Notes: a model not told the origin generated them from the letters alone. A DNA stretch of 64,000 nt from Anthopleura xanthogrammica (GCA_964019055.1 OZ025218.1:5089259-5153258); one strand, 5' to 3'; positions 1-13,400 are shown, counted from the first letter of the stretch. Program-made: numbers and translations.

Positions 1-3000
1 TTTTATTGACTTCATCTCAGAGGGTGTTTTGAGGGGACCAAGACCAGATACTCTGATTGAAGTAAAATCTAGAGGCTCTCCTTCAACAAGGTCCTGGATT
101 AAGTAAATCGATAATCAATCTTACTGCTCTAAACTTCATTACATTTCTGTTTATCTTGCCTCTTTACCAATTATTCATTCAGATCTTTCCATTCATTCAT
201 TCATCCATTCAATAATTCATCCACCCATCCATTTCTTCATTCATCCATTAATTTAGTAATCCATCCATCCATTCATTTATCCATTCACTTGTTCATTTAT
301 TGATCCATTCATTTCTTCGTTCAACTATTCATTCATTCATTCACCCATTAACCCATCCATTAATTCATTCATTCATCGATTCGATCATTCATCCATTCAT
401 TCAATCATTCATCCATTACTTCATTCATCCATTAAGCCATCCATTCGAGTACTTCATCGATTCAATCATTCACTCATTTATCCATCCATTCACTTTTTCT
501 TCTCCATTCATTTCTTCTTCAATCTTTCCTTTGAATATGACCAAATCACAACTACATTGATGCATGTGTCCTCTACTCGTAAAGAGGAATAGAGTACTAG
601 TCTATCAAAACAAATTTCCCCATGCACTCTGTCATTGGCCAGGGCTTATAATAATGGTCAGTCATGTCCAAAAATGTCCAGCCAGAATGGGGACTTGTCC
701 AGTCAAATTTTTGCCTTTCCAGTCATTTTGACCAGTAACATTGAGCCAGAAAAGAGGTTTAACTGAGCTAAAACTAGTTTGGCCAGTCATCATGATCAGT
801 GAATGACCAGCTGTTATTTTTAGCCCTGTTGGCTAACACATAAAAAAGTTAAATCGGTAACCATGGCAACACGTGCTAAATGTTCTAGAGTATAATACCT
901 CTGTCTGTCGTGTATTCTCCTTATCATCTGGGGCTACATAATCATTGTGGTCTTCAAACCATTCCTCTTCAATGTCACGATCACTTGTGTACATCTCAGC
1001 TAAATGCAACAGCTTGCTTACAAGGTTAATGGATCGATGGTAAAGGATGGCATCCTGTACAACAAATAAAAAATTAATAATTTGAAATGTGATTATTACT
1101 CTTAGCTACTGTAGGGTCCTTGTGGATTGACTCCTCTGGGATCTAAAGCAGTTATTAATCTCCACAAAAGTTGTTTCTAGTGTCGTCATGCTATATTGCT
1201 CCCTCCCACAAAGGCAACACCGTGTGACGACACAAAAAATAGCTGCAGAGGAGTGAGACTAAATAACGCACATGCACTTTAACATATATATTATTGCTTG
1301 CATGTGTTGCTTTCATCATAATTATTTCCTCAAGGATATTGTAGTGGGGAATCTATGTCTTTGTTAACTTACTTGTCTCATATAAATAAATCAAAGAAAG
1401 AAAGAAATACTGGTAGATAGGATTGATTTAAATACCTTTCGTGCAAGAATTTCTTTTCCATGAAAGTTTCCTTTGTGCTTAAAAATTTTCAGATTGTCAA
1501 ACATGTTTTCATCATCAGGGTCCAACAACATGAACGATGTTGCACACTCAGCAGCTTCCTTTACTTTACCAACTAATAGAAAAACCCAACAAAAAATATG
1601 TTACTGATATTATGTCATAATTATGAAACAGAACATACAGATCGATTCATGAACACAAGCTCTCATTACATACAGTACAAGGTCAAAAATACAGTAGATA
1701 TGTTTTTGTCTGCACAGAGAACTTTCATAATGAAAAGAATAACGAGAAGTTGAGTCAGCATATTCTTAGAACTTTTAAAATATTTCAGTCAACATCAATA
1801 TCCACCAGCCATCATCAGTACTCATGCATGGTGGATGTCGGCCAAAATATAAATGTTCTAAGAATGCTGATCACTCAACTTTTTGTTATTCTTAAGCTTT
1901 TCAACAAAAATAAATGTATATCACTTACCCTTCCAGTAACACATCTGTAGATAGTTATAATGCCTTGGTAAGTAATTTTCTATCGCATGGCCATTGACTG
2001 TAGCAAGCTTCTCCTGGCACCTTGATCTGCACCTCAGAATATCCACATACACGGCAGTCAATCCTCCCTGGCCAAGCATTTGATTTCTCTCTCTCTTTTC
2101 TTCACACTTCAGCTTGCACACCTTGTATGCATCATAGTACTCATTCAAGGCTTGTTCAAATGTCGGCAGTGCATTTGCCCAGTCTTGATTTTCATAGAAC
2201 TTGACGGCTTTGAAGTATGAGTTAACATGTGGGACAGGTTCCAGAGTGTATATCAGTTCGTCATTGACTATTGCCAGAGATTTGTAGTATTTCATGTTGT
2301 TGAGCATTTCTCGGTCATTGGGCCATATTTCCAGGTAAGTAAAGGCTGCCTGGACTGCTTTGATTATCTGACCACACTAAATTCAAATTTGAAAAATTAA
2401 TTATTATAGAAATCATTCATAACTTATGGGTTGGAGTTGGGGCTATTTTGATTCTGGGTTATTGACAAAAGCAACACCTTTTTGGTAGCTTTTGCTTGAA
2501 AAAAAAATGCTGGCCCCCATCTCATAGCCCCCCCCCCCCCCCCATAAAATCATGAAGTGCCCGTTGTACACACTGAGTCAGGGGTAGATCCAGGGGGTGT
2601 CCATTGTTACACCAGACACCCCTTAATAAATGTAGGCACAAAATAAGTCAAATCAGGATTATTGATGATGTCCCTATGTCATCATGCACTTTTTTCCATT
2701 TTAGTCACCCCCTTGCAAATTGCTTGATCCACCCCTGCACAGATATCATAACAATATCAAATAATATACTATAATGTCAGTTTTTAATGATCGGGAACAA
2801 TAAGAGAAATTTTTCACCAGAGAACCTGGAGAAAAAACCTCAAACTAGGTGAGAACTAACATGCAACTTTACTCATGAAACTATCGCAAGTTCAGAAATT
2901 GAACCTGCATTGTGTTCGTGGGAAGCTCTCTCTATGTTGTATTGAATACTCCCGTTTCGAGTTCTCTTTTACGCTGTGTTAGCCTCAATTGTGCGTAAGT

Positions 3001-4505
3001 TATGCAGAAATTTAGATAAAACTCGTGAAATTTCAAAGTATTTTTATTGTCTTCTTTACACACAGATCTCTTGAATTTCCACGGGCTGTTACTGAATAAA
3101 AGAATATATTACACGGTTTTGAGGCTAACACAGCGTAAAAGAGAACTCGAAACGGGAGTATTGTGTGCATACTATATTCATCTACTTGTGTTTCCCACTC
3201 ATACAAAACAACTATATTGTATAATTATAACTTTACTGAATATATGATAATTTTTCTCAATATTCAAGACTAATGTAACATTCATTTATATGTATTATTT
3301 TTAATATGTAGTTCTTGCAAAAAAAAATTATTCAAAACAATTCTCTTCTAGGGCTTGTGCAGGATCCCCTGTGAGAATTTCCAAATCTTTTCCAAAATCT
3401 TTTCCAAAATTTTCTCCAAAATTTTCCAAAGCCCTTTGACTCAAATTTCCCAAACCACACATAGCGCAAAAGTAAAGCCAAATTCATGGATCTGAAACAT
3501 TCAACATACATTTACCAATGCAAAACAATATTGTGGACAATCTACAAAAAATACAGGACTTTTTCATAGCCTAGTGGACCATAAATTTTCTAAAACTTTC
3601 AAGGTTCTGGAAAAATCCATTATCAACTACCAAAACTTTCCAAGACTTTCCTAAAACCCGTACGAACCCTGCTCTTCAAATAATAGATCCCCACATTGGA
3701 ACGCAGTAGTTGGTCGAACGAAATCAAAACATAAGCAAACTATGAATGAAAACTTCTTTCAAAAGATGACTTTTTTTCAAAATACCGACTTCATTTTCTT
3801 CGCTGCGATAAATCTTGAGTTAATGATCCATCAAAATACTAGACAATGTAGTCATTGTGTGGTGGAATGTCAGCTTCACATACAACAGACAGTCACTGTC
3901 CCGGGTGAAGTACACGTGGACCAATAGTACCAAGCAATGGAGATTTGCCCAAATATTATCACGAAAACCCTACAACTAAAAACAAATAAAACTACGATTT
4001 CTATGCCAGTATTTCTACACTTACTGAATCTAAAGTAATCTCTTACCTTGTAGTAAGAAAATTGTAGAAAGGAATAGAGTTTTCTGTACTCAAAGTCCCT
4101 CTCAATTGGGGCAGAAACCAGAGATCTTCGTCCAAGATATTTTTCATTGCATTTTTGTGTGCAACGACGCGAATAAATCGTTAGGCGAAAATACTCCAGC
4201 TCGAGATCCTCCAAAACAGTATGGATATTACGATTTCCTAACGATCCCTGAAACTTGCTGTAGCATTTTTCTCGACAGTGAAGCTTGACATTCTCTTGGT
4301 ATTTGTAGTCGGAGAGAGCTTGCTCAAATTTGGTTTTCGCTTTACAGAAGTCTTTCAAGTTGTAAGCGTACAAACCGTCAGAATAAAGCTCGTCGTACTG
4401 AATTGTTTCCTTCAGAGTAATATTCAGGTTTTCCAAAAAATCTGCATTAACGTAAAAACTTAGTAAACTAAAAAAAATAAGAGGCAAAAATACCCTTCCC
4501 GCCAT
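1..4505 (-). CDS. Leprecan-family protein (prolyl 3-hydroxylase / CRTAP-like), N-terminal part, runs off left edge
   Basis: Spliced minus-strand gene. Exons read as 4047-4505 (ATG at 4505), 1929-2376, 1436-1573, 899-1054, and probably 1-93, which stays open to the window edge. The protein starts with a hydrophobic signal peptide (LPLIFFSLLSFYV), as expected for an ER protein. It carries helical TPR-like repeats with paired cysteines of type CxxxC (HCREKC, RRCTQKC, CKLKC, CRSRC). The phrases YSFLQFSYYK and NMKYYKSL match this family. Family knowledge: CRTAP and P3H proteins act in the ER on procollagen as a prolyl 3-hydroxylation/cyclophilin B complex. The first four exons give about 400 residues, the length of CRTAP. 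The extra 1-93 exon suggests that the chain continues toward a P3H dioxygenase domain, but no catalytic residues are visible, so P3H versus CRTAP is undecided. Exon 3 has a one-base frame problem near 1560 (see findings). Confidence 0.8.
165..530. repeat. Imperfect (ATTC/CATC)n tetranucleotide microsatellite
   Basis: A long run of attcattcatccattcattc-type units, interrupted by single-base changes. It creates a false His/Pro/Phe/Ile-rich open frame on the plus strand, which is not a gene. Confidence 0.9.
636..835. mobile_element. Dispersed MITE-like repeat, copy 1
   Basis: The ends are inverted (agggcttataataatgg against ttatttttagccct). A related copy with the same order of phrases (tttgcctttcc, tcattttgaccagtaac, gtcatcatgacc) lies at 14240-14405. 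Two diverged copies with inverted ends point to a non-autonomous DNA element. Confidence 0.65.
2578..2740. mobile_element. Short inverted-repeat element with 'gatcca' ends
   Basis: It starts caggggtagatccaggggg and ends cttgatccacccctgc, which are inverted versions of one another. Similar structures occur at 14415-14608, 20944-21095 and 31200-31352. Poly-C at about 2521-2543 lies just before it. Likely a MITE family. Confidence 0.6.
2946..3161. mobile_element. MITE family B, intact copy (216 bp)
   Basis: Perfect-looking terminal inverted repeats: atactcccgtttcgagttct at the left and agaactcgaaacgggagtat at the right, extended inward by gcgtaaaagag/ctcttttacgc. It lies in intron 1 of the leprecan gene. 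A second, interrupted copy is at 55816-56208. Confidence 0.85.
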
Positions 4506-5444
4506 GGCTAAAAAGTTCGAAGGAATGAAAAGAAGACTTGTATGACTTGATCGCGATCGATGTTTAGTTTTTGGCGAGTCAAGTTACAATGAATATTTCA
4601 GCCAATCAGAAGGCGTTATTTACCAACCGGAAGTGATTGACCGACCGGTGTTGGGGAAAGCCTTCTTTTCTTTGATCTTTGTTTTGTTCACGTGGTTTTT
4701 ATAAGATCCTTGAATCTTTATTTAGGATATTCAGGTTATTCATTCTCGATTATTTGGAATATAAAAAGAGGAAGTTGAAAATGGTTGATTTGGTCAGCAC
4801 AAACTATTTAAATTTGAATGTCAGCCAACTTGCTATCCTACCCAGACGCTCTTAGGGTAGTCACGCAATGCGTGACGACATGACGACCCTAAGAAATTCT
4901 GCAAAGGAGGCTACCAACTTGCTCACCTCTCTTTTTTTCCATTTTACGAGTCGAGGTTAATGAGTGTTGCGAGGATAGGATGGGAGATGTAATAAATAAA
5001 AGAAAAGGAAAAATATTCAGATAGGAAAAGTTTATCAAACTTAGTAATGAAAAAATATTAGATCTGACAGCAAACAAATGAAATGAACGAAAACAAAACA
5101 AAAATATATGGATGAAAAAATAACTAAATGAATCAGAATACAGTCTGCCTACATACAGTACATATTGCATAGCCATTCACAAGATAGAAATCAGTACATT
5201 ACACAACTGTATTCATGACAATTTATTGGTGTTTACCAGTATAGAAACTATATTCTATTTTACAGCTGTAATTGATTGCTATACATGGTATATCTTATTT
5301 ACAAAAATTAATGCACATGGAAAAATGTTCATGTTAAAATAGTCAACCCTGCAATTATATCTGAATAATTTATAATTTGTTAAGAGATGATAACTAGCGG
5401 TAAGCTAGTGTGGGCTGCGTCGGTGTTTCTAATGAAACGGTTCG

Positions 5445-5488
5445 GATGCTAGTCCTTCGTTTTTACTTTCCGACGAAGGACTAGCGTC
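5445..5488. repeat. Short hairpin
   Basis: atgctagtccttcgt is followed by a short loop and then acgaaggactagcgt. It is a near-perfect stem of about 15 bp, probably the core of a decayed MITE. Confidence 0.6.
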
Positions 5489-5638
5489 AGAAACGTAAGT
5501 AAGTGATCTTTCTTATTTTTTACAGTGTAAAATTTACCTTTTTATTACAACTGTTTATTTGTTAAGCTCTTTTTTTGCTTTTGTGTGTGTGTTTTATTTT
5601 TTTTTGGCATGGACCAAAATTAATATGAAACAATAGAC

Positions 5639-5783
5639 GATTTTACAGTTCCATTCCAGTGAACATGAATAATAGTTCCAAGGTTGGAGCTGCCACGCAT
5701 AGCAAAACCATAATTTTATCATGAGCAGCAACTCCAAACTCGACTTGAAAAATTATTCATGGTTACTGAATGGAATTGTAAAG
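5639..5783. mobile_element. MITE-like inverted repeat
   Basis: The left end tttacagttccattcc and the right end ggaatggaattgtaaa (interrupted by a few changes) are inverted. Inner parts aacatgaataat/attattcatg and ccaaggttggagctgc/gcaactccaaac also pair. No coding sequence. Confidence 0.65.
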
Positions 5784-5830
5784 AGGAGTACCGGTATTCT
5801 TATATAATTATACTAAAAAAATAGATAAAG

Positions 5831-5883
5831 AATTTCCTTGCCAGAATATTTATTTATTTAATAAATATACTGGCAAGGAAATT
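5831..5883. repeat. Near-perfect 24-bp-arm hairpin
   Basis: aatttccttgccagaatatt at the left is mirrored by aatatactggcaaggaaatt at the right, with one mismatch and a loop of a few bases. It could be a minimal foldback element or a stable RNA hairpin; no flanking gene uses it. Confidence 0.75.
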
Positions 5884-7237
5884 TTGTATTAATTTTTATT
5901 TCTCTATTTTTTTATAAAGTTGCTTCAATGGTATATATATACAGTAATTGCTGGTAGAGTTTGGTATGAGTAGGAAACTATAACTAGTCAGTATCTTACT
6001 CTTCCTGCTCATATTATACACTTTATTGCTGCCTTTTTAGCCAGAAATCTATATATGAGTATAATGTGTTAGAATACTTGCTATTTAAAATCAAGTTTGT
6101 CAAGAATTTGATATTCATTTGGTTTCCTTGTAATAGCAGGTACTGCGGAGGGGGAGGGGCTGGTAGGGCTATAGCCCTACCACATTTTTCCCTTTTACAA
6201 TACAATAAAGATTTATTCCAGATGCAACTAAGTAGATACATATACAAAATATAAAAGCTGAATAGAGCAGGCGAAACACTACAAAAATAACTATAAAAAA
6301 AAGAAAAAGGGCATCTAGAAAGGAAGTTAAGAGGTTATCCCTATGTAAAAACTCCCTAAACTCCCATACTAGTCTCTTCTATGTACAGCCCCACCACTTT
6401 TAGAGTACTCCGTGGTCCCTGAATAAAACAATCAAGATATTGCTGAAAACTCCAAGGGGGTTAGGGGAATCAGAGAGAAAAAACAAAATTACAAGGTTTG
6501 CATGGAAGAAAATTGGAAATTCCAGAGGAGTGGGGGGCCTTTTTGAAATATCCTCTATGGACGACATATGACAACATATATGGATAGTTTTTGGAACCAC
6601 ATATTATTTTATAACATTATGTACTGTTTAATATATGAGCAGGAGTGTTTTATTGGGTTTAAAACATGAGGCGAAGCTAAGTGGTTTTAGACCCAATAAA
6701 ACACAATCTGCGAGTTTATTGAACGGCTTAAAAAACCTCTAGGTGTATGTTCACATGTTCTACTGATTTTTTTATGAATGAACCAAGTTTAGCAGAGAAA
6801 ATCCTATTTAAAGTTTATGGAAATGAAGATGATATTTTATCAGATTTAAAACCTCCTCCATGGTTGATGATTCTATTGTGCTTTCCTCATTAAATATTCA
6901 TGAGGTTTTTAAGCTTATTTAGCGTTGCAATGAATAATCAAGTCTATACCCCCACCACCCATTCTGTTACCATGGGTGAAGGTAATTTTAATTCAAATTC
7001 AGAGTAGGACTGAAGTAATAGATGTAAAACATCACAGATATCACTTAAAACATTAAGATCAGGTGCTAGAATCTACATATTAAACCATTTTATTAAATCC
7101 TTCAATACTTTATTTTCCCCATTTGACGTCAAGTTTATTATTTTCAATTTCATTCAAAACAACAAATTTCAAAAGAATAAATTTGACATCAAACGCAGAA
7201 AATAAAGCACTGTAGGATTTATTAAAAGGATCTATAT

Positions 7238-7382
7238 AAAAGGGCCCAGATGGACAGAGCTATCTGATGGATAAACCCCTATCCATTGGATAAGTCGATG
7301 CTGTTATCTAAGAAATTTATCCACTGCATAAGATTTATCCATCAGGTAGCACTATCCACCATTCGTACAACCAGGCCCAGTA
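7238..7382. mobile_element. MITE-like inverted repeat near ephrin 1 3' end
   Basis: gggcccagatggacagagct at the left pairs imperfectly with agcactatccacc and aaccaggccca at the right. tgatggataaa pairs with tttatccatca. Non-coding. Confidence 0.65.
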
Positions 7383-7477
7383 TTTAAAAAAACTGTGATA
7401 CCTTGTATTTTATGTAGATGTATTATTAGCATACAAAGCACCATGGGGAAGCTTGGGTCTTCTCAATCTTTAATTCT

Positions 7478-10400
7478 CTAGACATGGTCTTCATTGAGAT
7501 AACCTCCATTAACTTCAACCATTCGCTTTTCTGGGCTGGGTGAATATTTCTTTAAAACAACGCCATTCTTCAAGGCTGGAAGAGAGACTACATCCCTCAC
7601 TTCTTGCGAATTCCTATTCTCATCCTTATGCATATGCTTATGTTGTTTCTTCTCTCCACTTTCTTTCCCACCATATGTTCCATTCCCAATTTTTTCACTC
7701 TTCATTCCAGGATGTGGTTTTTCTGGTTCTTTCTCTTGCATATCATTTTTTTCTTGAGTCTGTTTATCAGGTTTGTCCACTGCTGGTGTAGGGCACATAA
7801 TATTATTTGGTTTGAATGAAGCCATTTCTTGGAAGTGAGATTTTCCATCTTCACTATCATCTGAATAACTCAAGTTATTGAAGGAGTTATTTGTGTTTGG
7901 CGTTTTAGTGTAGTCATAATCAGGTGATTGTGGTTCTGTTTCATGATCAGCAGGTGGGGTGACTCTATTTATATCAGTAAAGCAAAGACCAGGCTTTTGT
8001 TTACGCCTTCAATTAAAAGGTATCATGATTCAGTATTTATCTTGAAATAATATGAAAACTTCCTACGTACATGTAATAAATTGCATCTCAGAGCTGTATA
8101 AAATATGCTACACAGTGGCAACACAGTACTTATAATAAGTGGCATTGTTCCCTTTTTCTGAGCATGCAAGGTGTATAATGTGGTCTATCTTCGGTATAAA
8201 CATCTTTTAATTTGACGTCCATCATGAACTACATGATTATGGTGTTGTGTGTAACCAAACTAGTTAGACTCAGAGAAGGTCCCTGCAGAAAAAATTGTAG
8301 CCTTTTGAAACACACTTTTGCAGGGGAAAGAGTGTTTTAAAAGCATCACATGTACAAAAGCCAACTCTTCTTATTTCATTCTAATATTTGGTTTCTTCCA
8401 CGTTGAGTTTTTTTCTTAACAATTTAACTTACAATATTTTGTTTCCCAAGCTTTCATGTCATCGAACTGATCATCAATGGAATGCGAAAAATGTTTTTAA
8501 AAAAGCTTTTTTAAATTTGTGGAAAGCTTTGGAAATGGTTATAATTGTTAAAGTGCTAAAAAAAACCGACATGAAAGAAACTAAATAGAAATAGACAATT
8601 TATAGACAATATACTAGTATGTACAACCAAATCTTTATATTAAAAGCTCTCTTATTGTATGCTAGCTATTACCTCCCTCCCAGTCTGTGACGAAAATATA
8701 ATATATTTTTTGGCCTGCACTGTTCAAGATCTTACCTTTTTATGTACCAAAGAACAATAAAAAAAACTAGAAGAGCCCAAAAACAAAATGAAACAATTGC
8801 TACTGTCTTCCACCATGCTATAAAATGACAAAAGGGAATATTAATATGAGATTATTAACAACATATAGACTACTCAAAACCCCTGCCAATTTACTTTAAC
8901 CACTCAGTTGATTTTTGATACTAAACAATTATTGGATGAGGTTGAGCATGATATCGTAAATTATTAAGACCAAGGCCATGTTATCTGCCGAATCTAGGCT
9001 TAGGCACATAAAACAGCCAAGGACTTGATAATTTACGATATCATGCAAAAACCTCGTCAATAATTGTTTTCTTACACATGTTTTAAACTTTACACCCATT
9101 TTCAAAATTATGCGACCTGGACAACTTCGATTCAGTTGTCTGGAATTTTGGCTTCCGTCAATCCAATTTAGCACACTCAAGTCGAAATAAAAGAAATTAC
9201 TGCTAAACCAATCAGAGACAACCTTTCTCATGCCTGTACTGGACAAGATATTGATGGAAGCCTAGATTCCAGACAACTGGAGCTCTCAAGGTCGCGTAAT
9301 TTTGAGAATGGGTGTAAAGAATAAAGATTGTGAGTGAGATACATGATAAATGTATTATCTGTAGGTTTCACCTATAGAAAATACATTTGTCATGATGTCG
9401 AGTTCACACGATATCAGGGATTGGCTGAGGGCTCTCGGCCAATCAGAAGTGAGATAGTGAGTAAAATGTATAACAAGTATACTAGGAAATACCACCGTTC
9501 AAGAAGAATTAATTTAATGAAAAATACCATGACTGTGTAATTGATGAAAGCTGCTTAAGTAATACCATCAAATAAATACTAGTCATGTGGTATTTTCATT
9601 AATATTTGAGAACTTCGGTGGTATTAGGTGTTTTTGTTGCTTTGTGAATGTATTAGAAGTTGTCATGTGTTCCTTCAAGCAAATTTTTCCCTGAAAATAA
9701 ATCCTGACCTCCTGGTAGGATCTGGTGGATTTCAAATCCGGGTGAGGACAAAACATGGACCCCCGGTCCATGGACTACCCCATACAAAAAAACATTTTTT
9801 TTATACGAAAACTCGACTGAGATTATTGTAATACTTATCTTATACGTTTATTCGACAAACTATACGAACTATGAGCTTGTAAAACTTATCTCGCTTCACG
9901 ATCGGCTAAGGTCATTCCTGGAGTTGGTTTTCCGCTTTTTTCCTGTCATCTTATTAAGTATTTCTCCTCTAAAGAGAGGATATCGATACATCGATACATC
10001 GATACATTGTACCGCCCTTTTAAGACAGGTCGGGCTTCCTGTGGCCGCGAGGGGATTTGGTGCCAACTAAAATGGCGGGTAGTTGATGTATCAATCGTTG
10101 TATTTTGGTTTCTTTAGAGGAGAAATACTTAATAAGATGACAGGAAAAAAGCGGAAAACCAACTCCAGGAATGACCTTAGGCTTCTTGGCATCTATCGGT
10201 GTCCGGCAAACTAACTAAAGGCAGCTTTTCCACGGCAACATTAATTAGCCGATCGTGAAGCGAGATAAGTTTTACAAGCTCATAGTTTGTATAGTTTGTC
10301 GAATAACATATAAGATAAGTATTACAATAATCTCAGTCGAGTTTTCGTATAAAAAAATGTTTTTTTGATGGGGTAGTCCATGGACCGGGTCCATGGACCC

Positions 10401-13400
10401 GGTCCATGAAGGGGGTCCATGGGCCAGGGGTCCATGTTTTGTCCTCATCCTTTCAAATCCAGCCAGGAGCTCGGAATTTTTTATACAAGAAAAATTTGCT
10501 TGTCAGTGAAGACATGCTAACAACTTCTAACTTAGGTGCCATTTCCTTTTAATAATACATCTACATGTACATAAAATACAAGGTATAAAGTTGCGGATGT
10601 GTGCAATTAATTAATAGCCAACTTTCGATATTCTAAAGAATATTAATTCATATTGGTATCCGATGATTTCGCCTACGCATAGTTTCGCCTACTGAAGTTC
10701 GCCTACGGATTATAGTTTCGCCTACTGAAGTTCGCCTACATATAAAATACATCGTAAAACCTATCTATGAAGTGTGAGACAGTAAACATACTGTCAAAAG
10801 GGGGAAAATATATAAAAAAAAATATAAAAATATACAACTTTTGACGCCGAACGAAAAACAGTAGCTTTTGTGTGACAACAAGAGTGTTACGACTCGTCAT
10901 TGAAACCAGTAAACAACCCGATTTTTGTAAGAAATCTTTGCTTGTTTGCCAAAATATTAAGTAAAAAACACATCTTTTATCTCTAAGAATGTTTATGTAA
11001 AACTCAAGGGTAATAAAGTAAGGGAAACATCGCGAATGAGTTGAAAAATTTAGACGCGAATGAACTGTTGTGTGACAACAAGAGTGTTACGACTCGTCAT
11101 TGAAACCTGCAAACTACCCGATTTTTGTAAGAAATCTTTGCTTGTTTGCCAAAACCTTGAGTAAAAAAAACACATCTTTTATCTCTAAGAATGTTTGTGT
11201 AAAATTCAAGGGTAATAAAGTGAGAAAAACATCTTGAAAACATTTGACGCCGAACGAACTGTTGTGACAACAAGAGTGTTAGGATCAACCAAGACCTTAT
11301 GCACTTATCATCAGCTTTCCCGGGGGTTGACCCCCGGGACACCCCCGGGGAATTGATATTTTGATTAAACAAAAGACTGCAAAGTCCAGGGGGTACAGGG
11401 CACGAAAACTGAGTCAAAAGCCCCGCCCCCGGGGCGTGATGGATCCCCTTTAAACCCCTTTTATCCCCTCTCAACAATAGTTTTTCTTACCTCGAGAAAC
11501 AAATTCATTGTAATCCTCGGCCAAAACTGCCTTTCTCTTTTTTCGATCTCCACTCCAGGCTTTAAAAAGAGGCATAGCCAAGTCCAACAAGTAGATTAAA
11601 GCAGTCTCCAAACACTTCAAGTACTTTTAAAGCAGCTTTCAAGTGTTTTTAAGCGAATAACAGCGAATACATGTGCTCGAGGTGTCACACATACCATAAT
11701 AATAAACTTTACACAGGAATACCAATTCGGGCAAATCCCGTGGGGTAGTCCCGGGGGTCGGACGATTCGTTACTGTACGAGTATAATCCCCCGCTCCCGC
11801 GGGAATGAAAAACTTGCCAAAATTTACAAATCCCCTACTAATCCCGGGGGTGACCCGTGGGTGTCGATGATAAGTGCATTATAGTCTCTTGGATCAACTC
11901 GTAATCATTAGTATTTTCTGCATTCGCATCTAAACTTTTTGACTCTTTGACTTGAGATTTACACAAAACTTTCTTGGAGATAAAAGATGTGTTTTTTACT
12001 TAATATTTTGCTTTATTTGAGATCAGTCAATTGCAACCAGAATATCAAAATTTGGCTATTAATTAATTGCACAGATTAAGAGAAAATTCGCAATCAATCA
12101 GCCATCAGAAATGAGTATTTTATGTAGATGTTTTAGTATCATAATTATTATTACTTCAATTTTAAATATTATCATTCTATACGGTTCATGAAAAAAATAA
12201 CTGTAAAATAATACTAATAAAAAGAAAAATATATAGAAAAAAAAACCAATTGATTGGTCTGAATAAAAATGACAAAGCTAAGTTGAAATACACTGCATGT
12301 CCATTAAGGGGTTGTCTCTAATTCAGCTGTACATGTGGTGGTGCAGAGATAATTGCAAAATTAATTAATTAGCACAGCAAAAAAAAAAAAACCAGTAGAA
12401 AAACTGGTAAAAATACAGTATCTATTTAACTGTCAAAACACTTACAAAGTTCATCAAGAACGTCCTGGGATCCCTGTTTTTCTGCTGTCCTTCCATCTTT
12501 TTTTTCATTTCCAAGTGTATTATTAGAATTACTAGTACTGGTTGTACGAGGTGCTACCGTAGTAGTCATAGTAGACAATGGTATACCAGAATTGCCAGTT
12601 GATAAACCATCTGATTCAATAGTACTTGAGTTTTCGGGACCAACAGTGGAATCATTTGTTATTTGTTGTGAAGTTACTGTAGTAGGTGGTGATGTTGTTG
12701 CTGCTTTGGGGAGATCAGAAGGGCAAAGAAATTCCCCAATGGGCACATTCTGACACTTTTCATCCACACCTAACAACAAAACACATTCCAATAAGTACTG
12801 TATTTGTAAATGCATATTATTTTACCCTTTGACTCCTGGCGATTTTTGAGGTTTTTCAGTGTTTTTTTGGACCTATATGTCCTGCAAGCTGGCCAAAACT
12901 ATATTTGGAGTTTAGATTGACACTGTCAATGTTTCATGTAAATGAGGGATGATGTTTACTGGTGATGTGATCATGTCAGTTGCCAGGAGAAGCCATTGTA
13001 CAAGGAATAGCTCATTTTCAATATTCTGGTTGAGTGATCACACACACAAAGCAATTCAAGATTAGGCTCCAGAGAAACAATGAAGTAATCCTAAATTAGG
13101 ATTACTTCATCACTTCTTCTGTTTCCCTGGAGCCTTGCATGATCGTGCTTGATTACTCAACCAGAATATAGAATTCAAAGTGGGCTATTCAGATGCAATG
13201 TTTTCGAGTTATTTCAAAAACAACAGATATTGAGAGCCATTTTGTTTATCTATAGGTTTTTTTTTTTTTAATGTTGGTTTTTTTTTTATGTTTATGGTGA
13301 AACCATTGAAACCATACAGTGACACTCGAAACATGAACACTTTTCGACATTTTTTCATGACTATCCAATCAGCACTGTTCATAAAAACAAAGAAATCAAA

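Larger units (their letters stand above)
104..898. other. Non-coding, probable intron of the leprecan gene
   Basis: This lies between the probable 1-93 exon and exon 899-1054. It holds the ATTC-type microsatellite and a dispersed palindromic repeat, described separately. No gene is seen. If the donor at 898 is not used, the reading frame continues about 21 codons to a stop near 834, an alternative short C-terminus. Confidence 0.5.
4506..7477. other. Intergenic region without a recognisable gene
   Basis: This lies between the leprecan start and the ephrin 1 stop. It contains the leprecan promoter side (4506 onward), a repeat with gacgctcttagggtagtcacg ends near 4845-4890, two hairpins and two MITE-like inverted repeats. 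Short open frames here have no protein-like features. Confidence 0.6.

Noticed and set aside
300..560. 86-codon His/Phe/Ile-rich frame
   Set aside because: Translation of the ATTC-type microsatellite.
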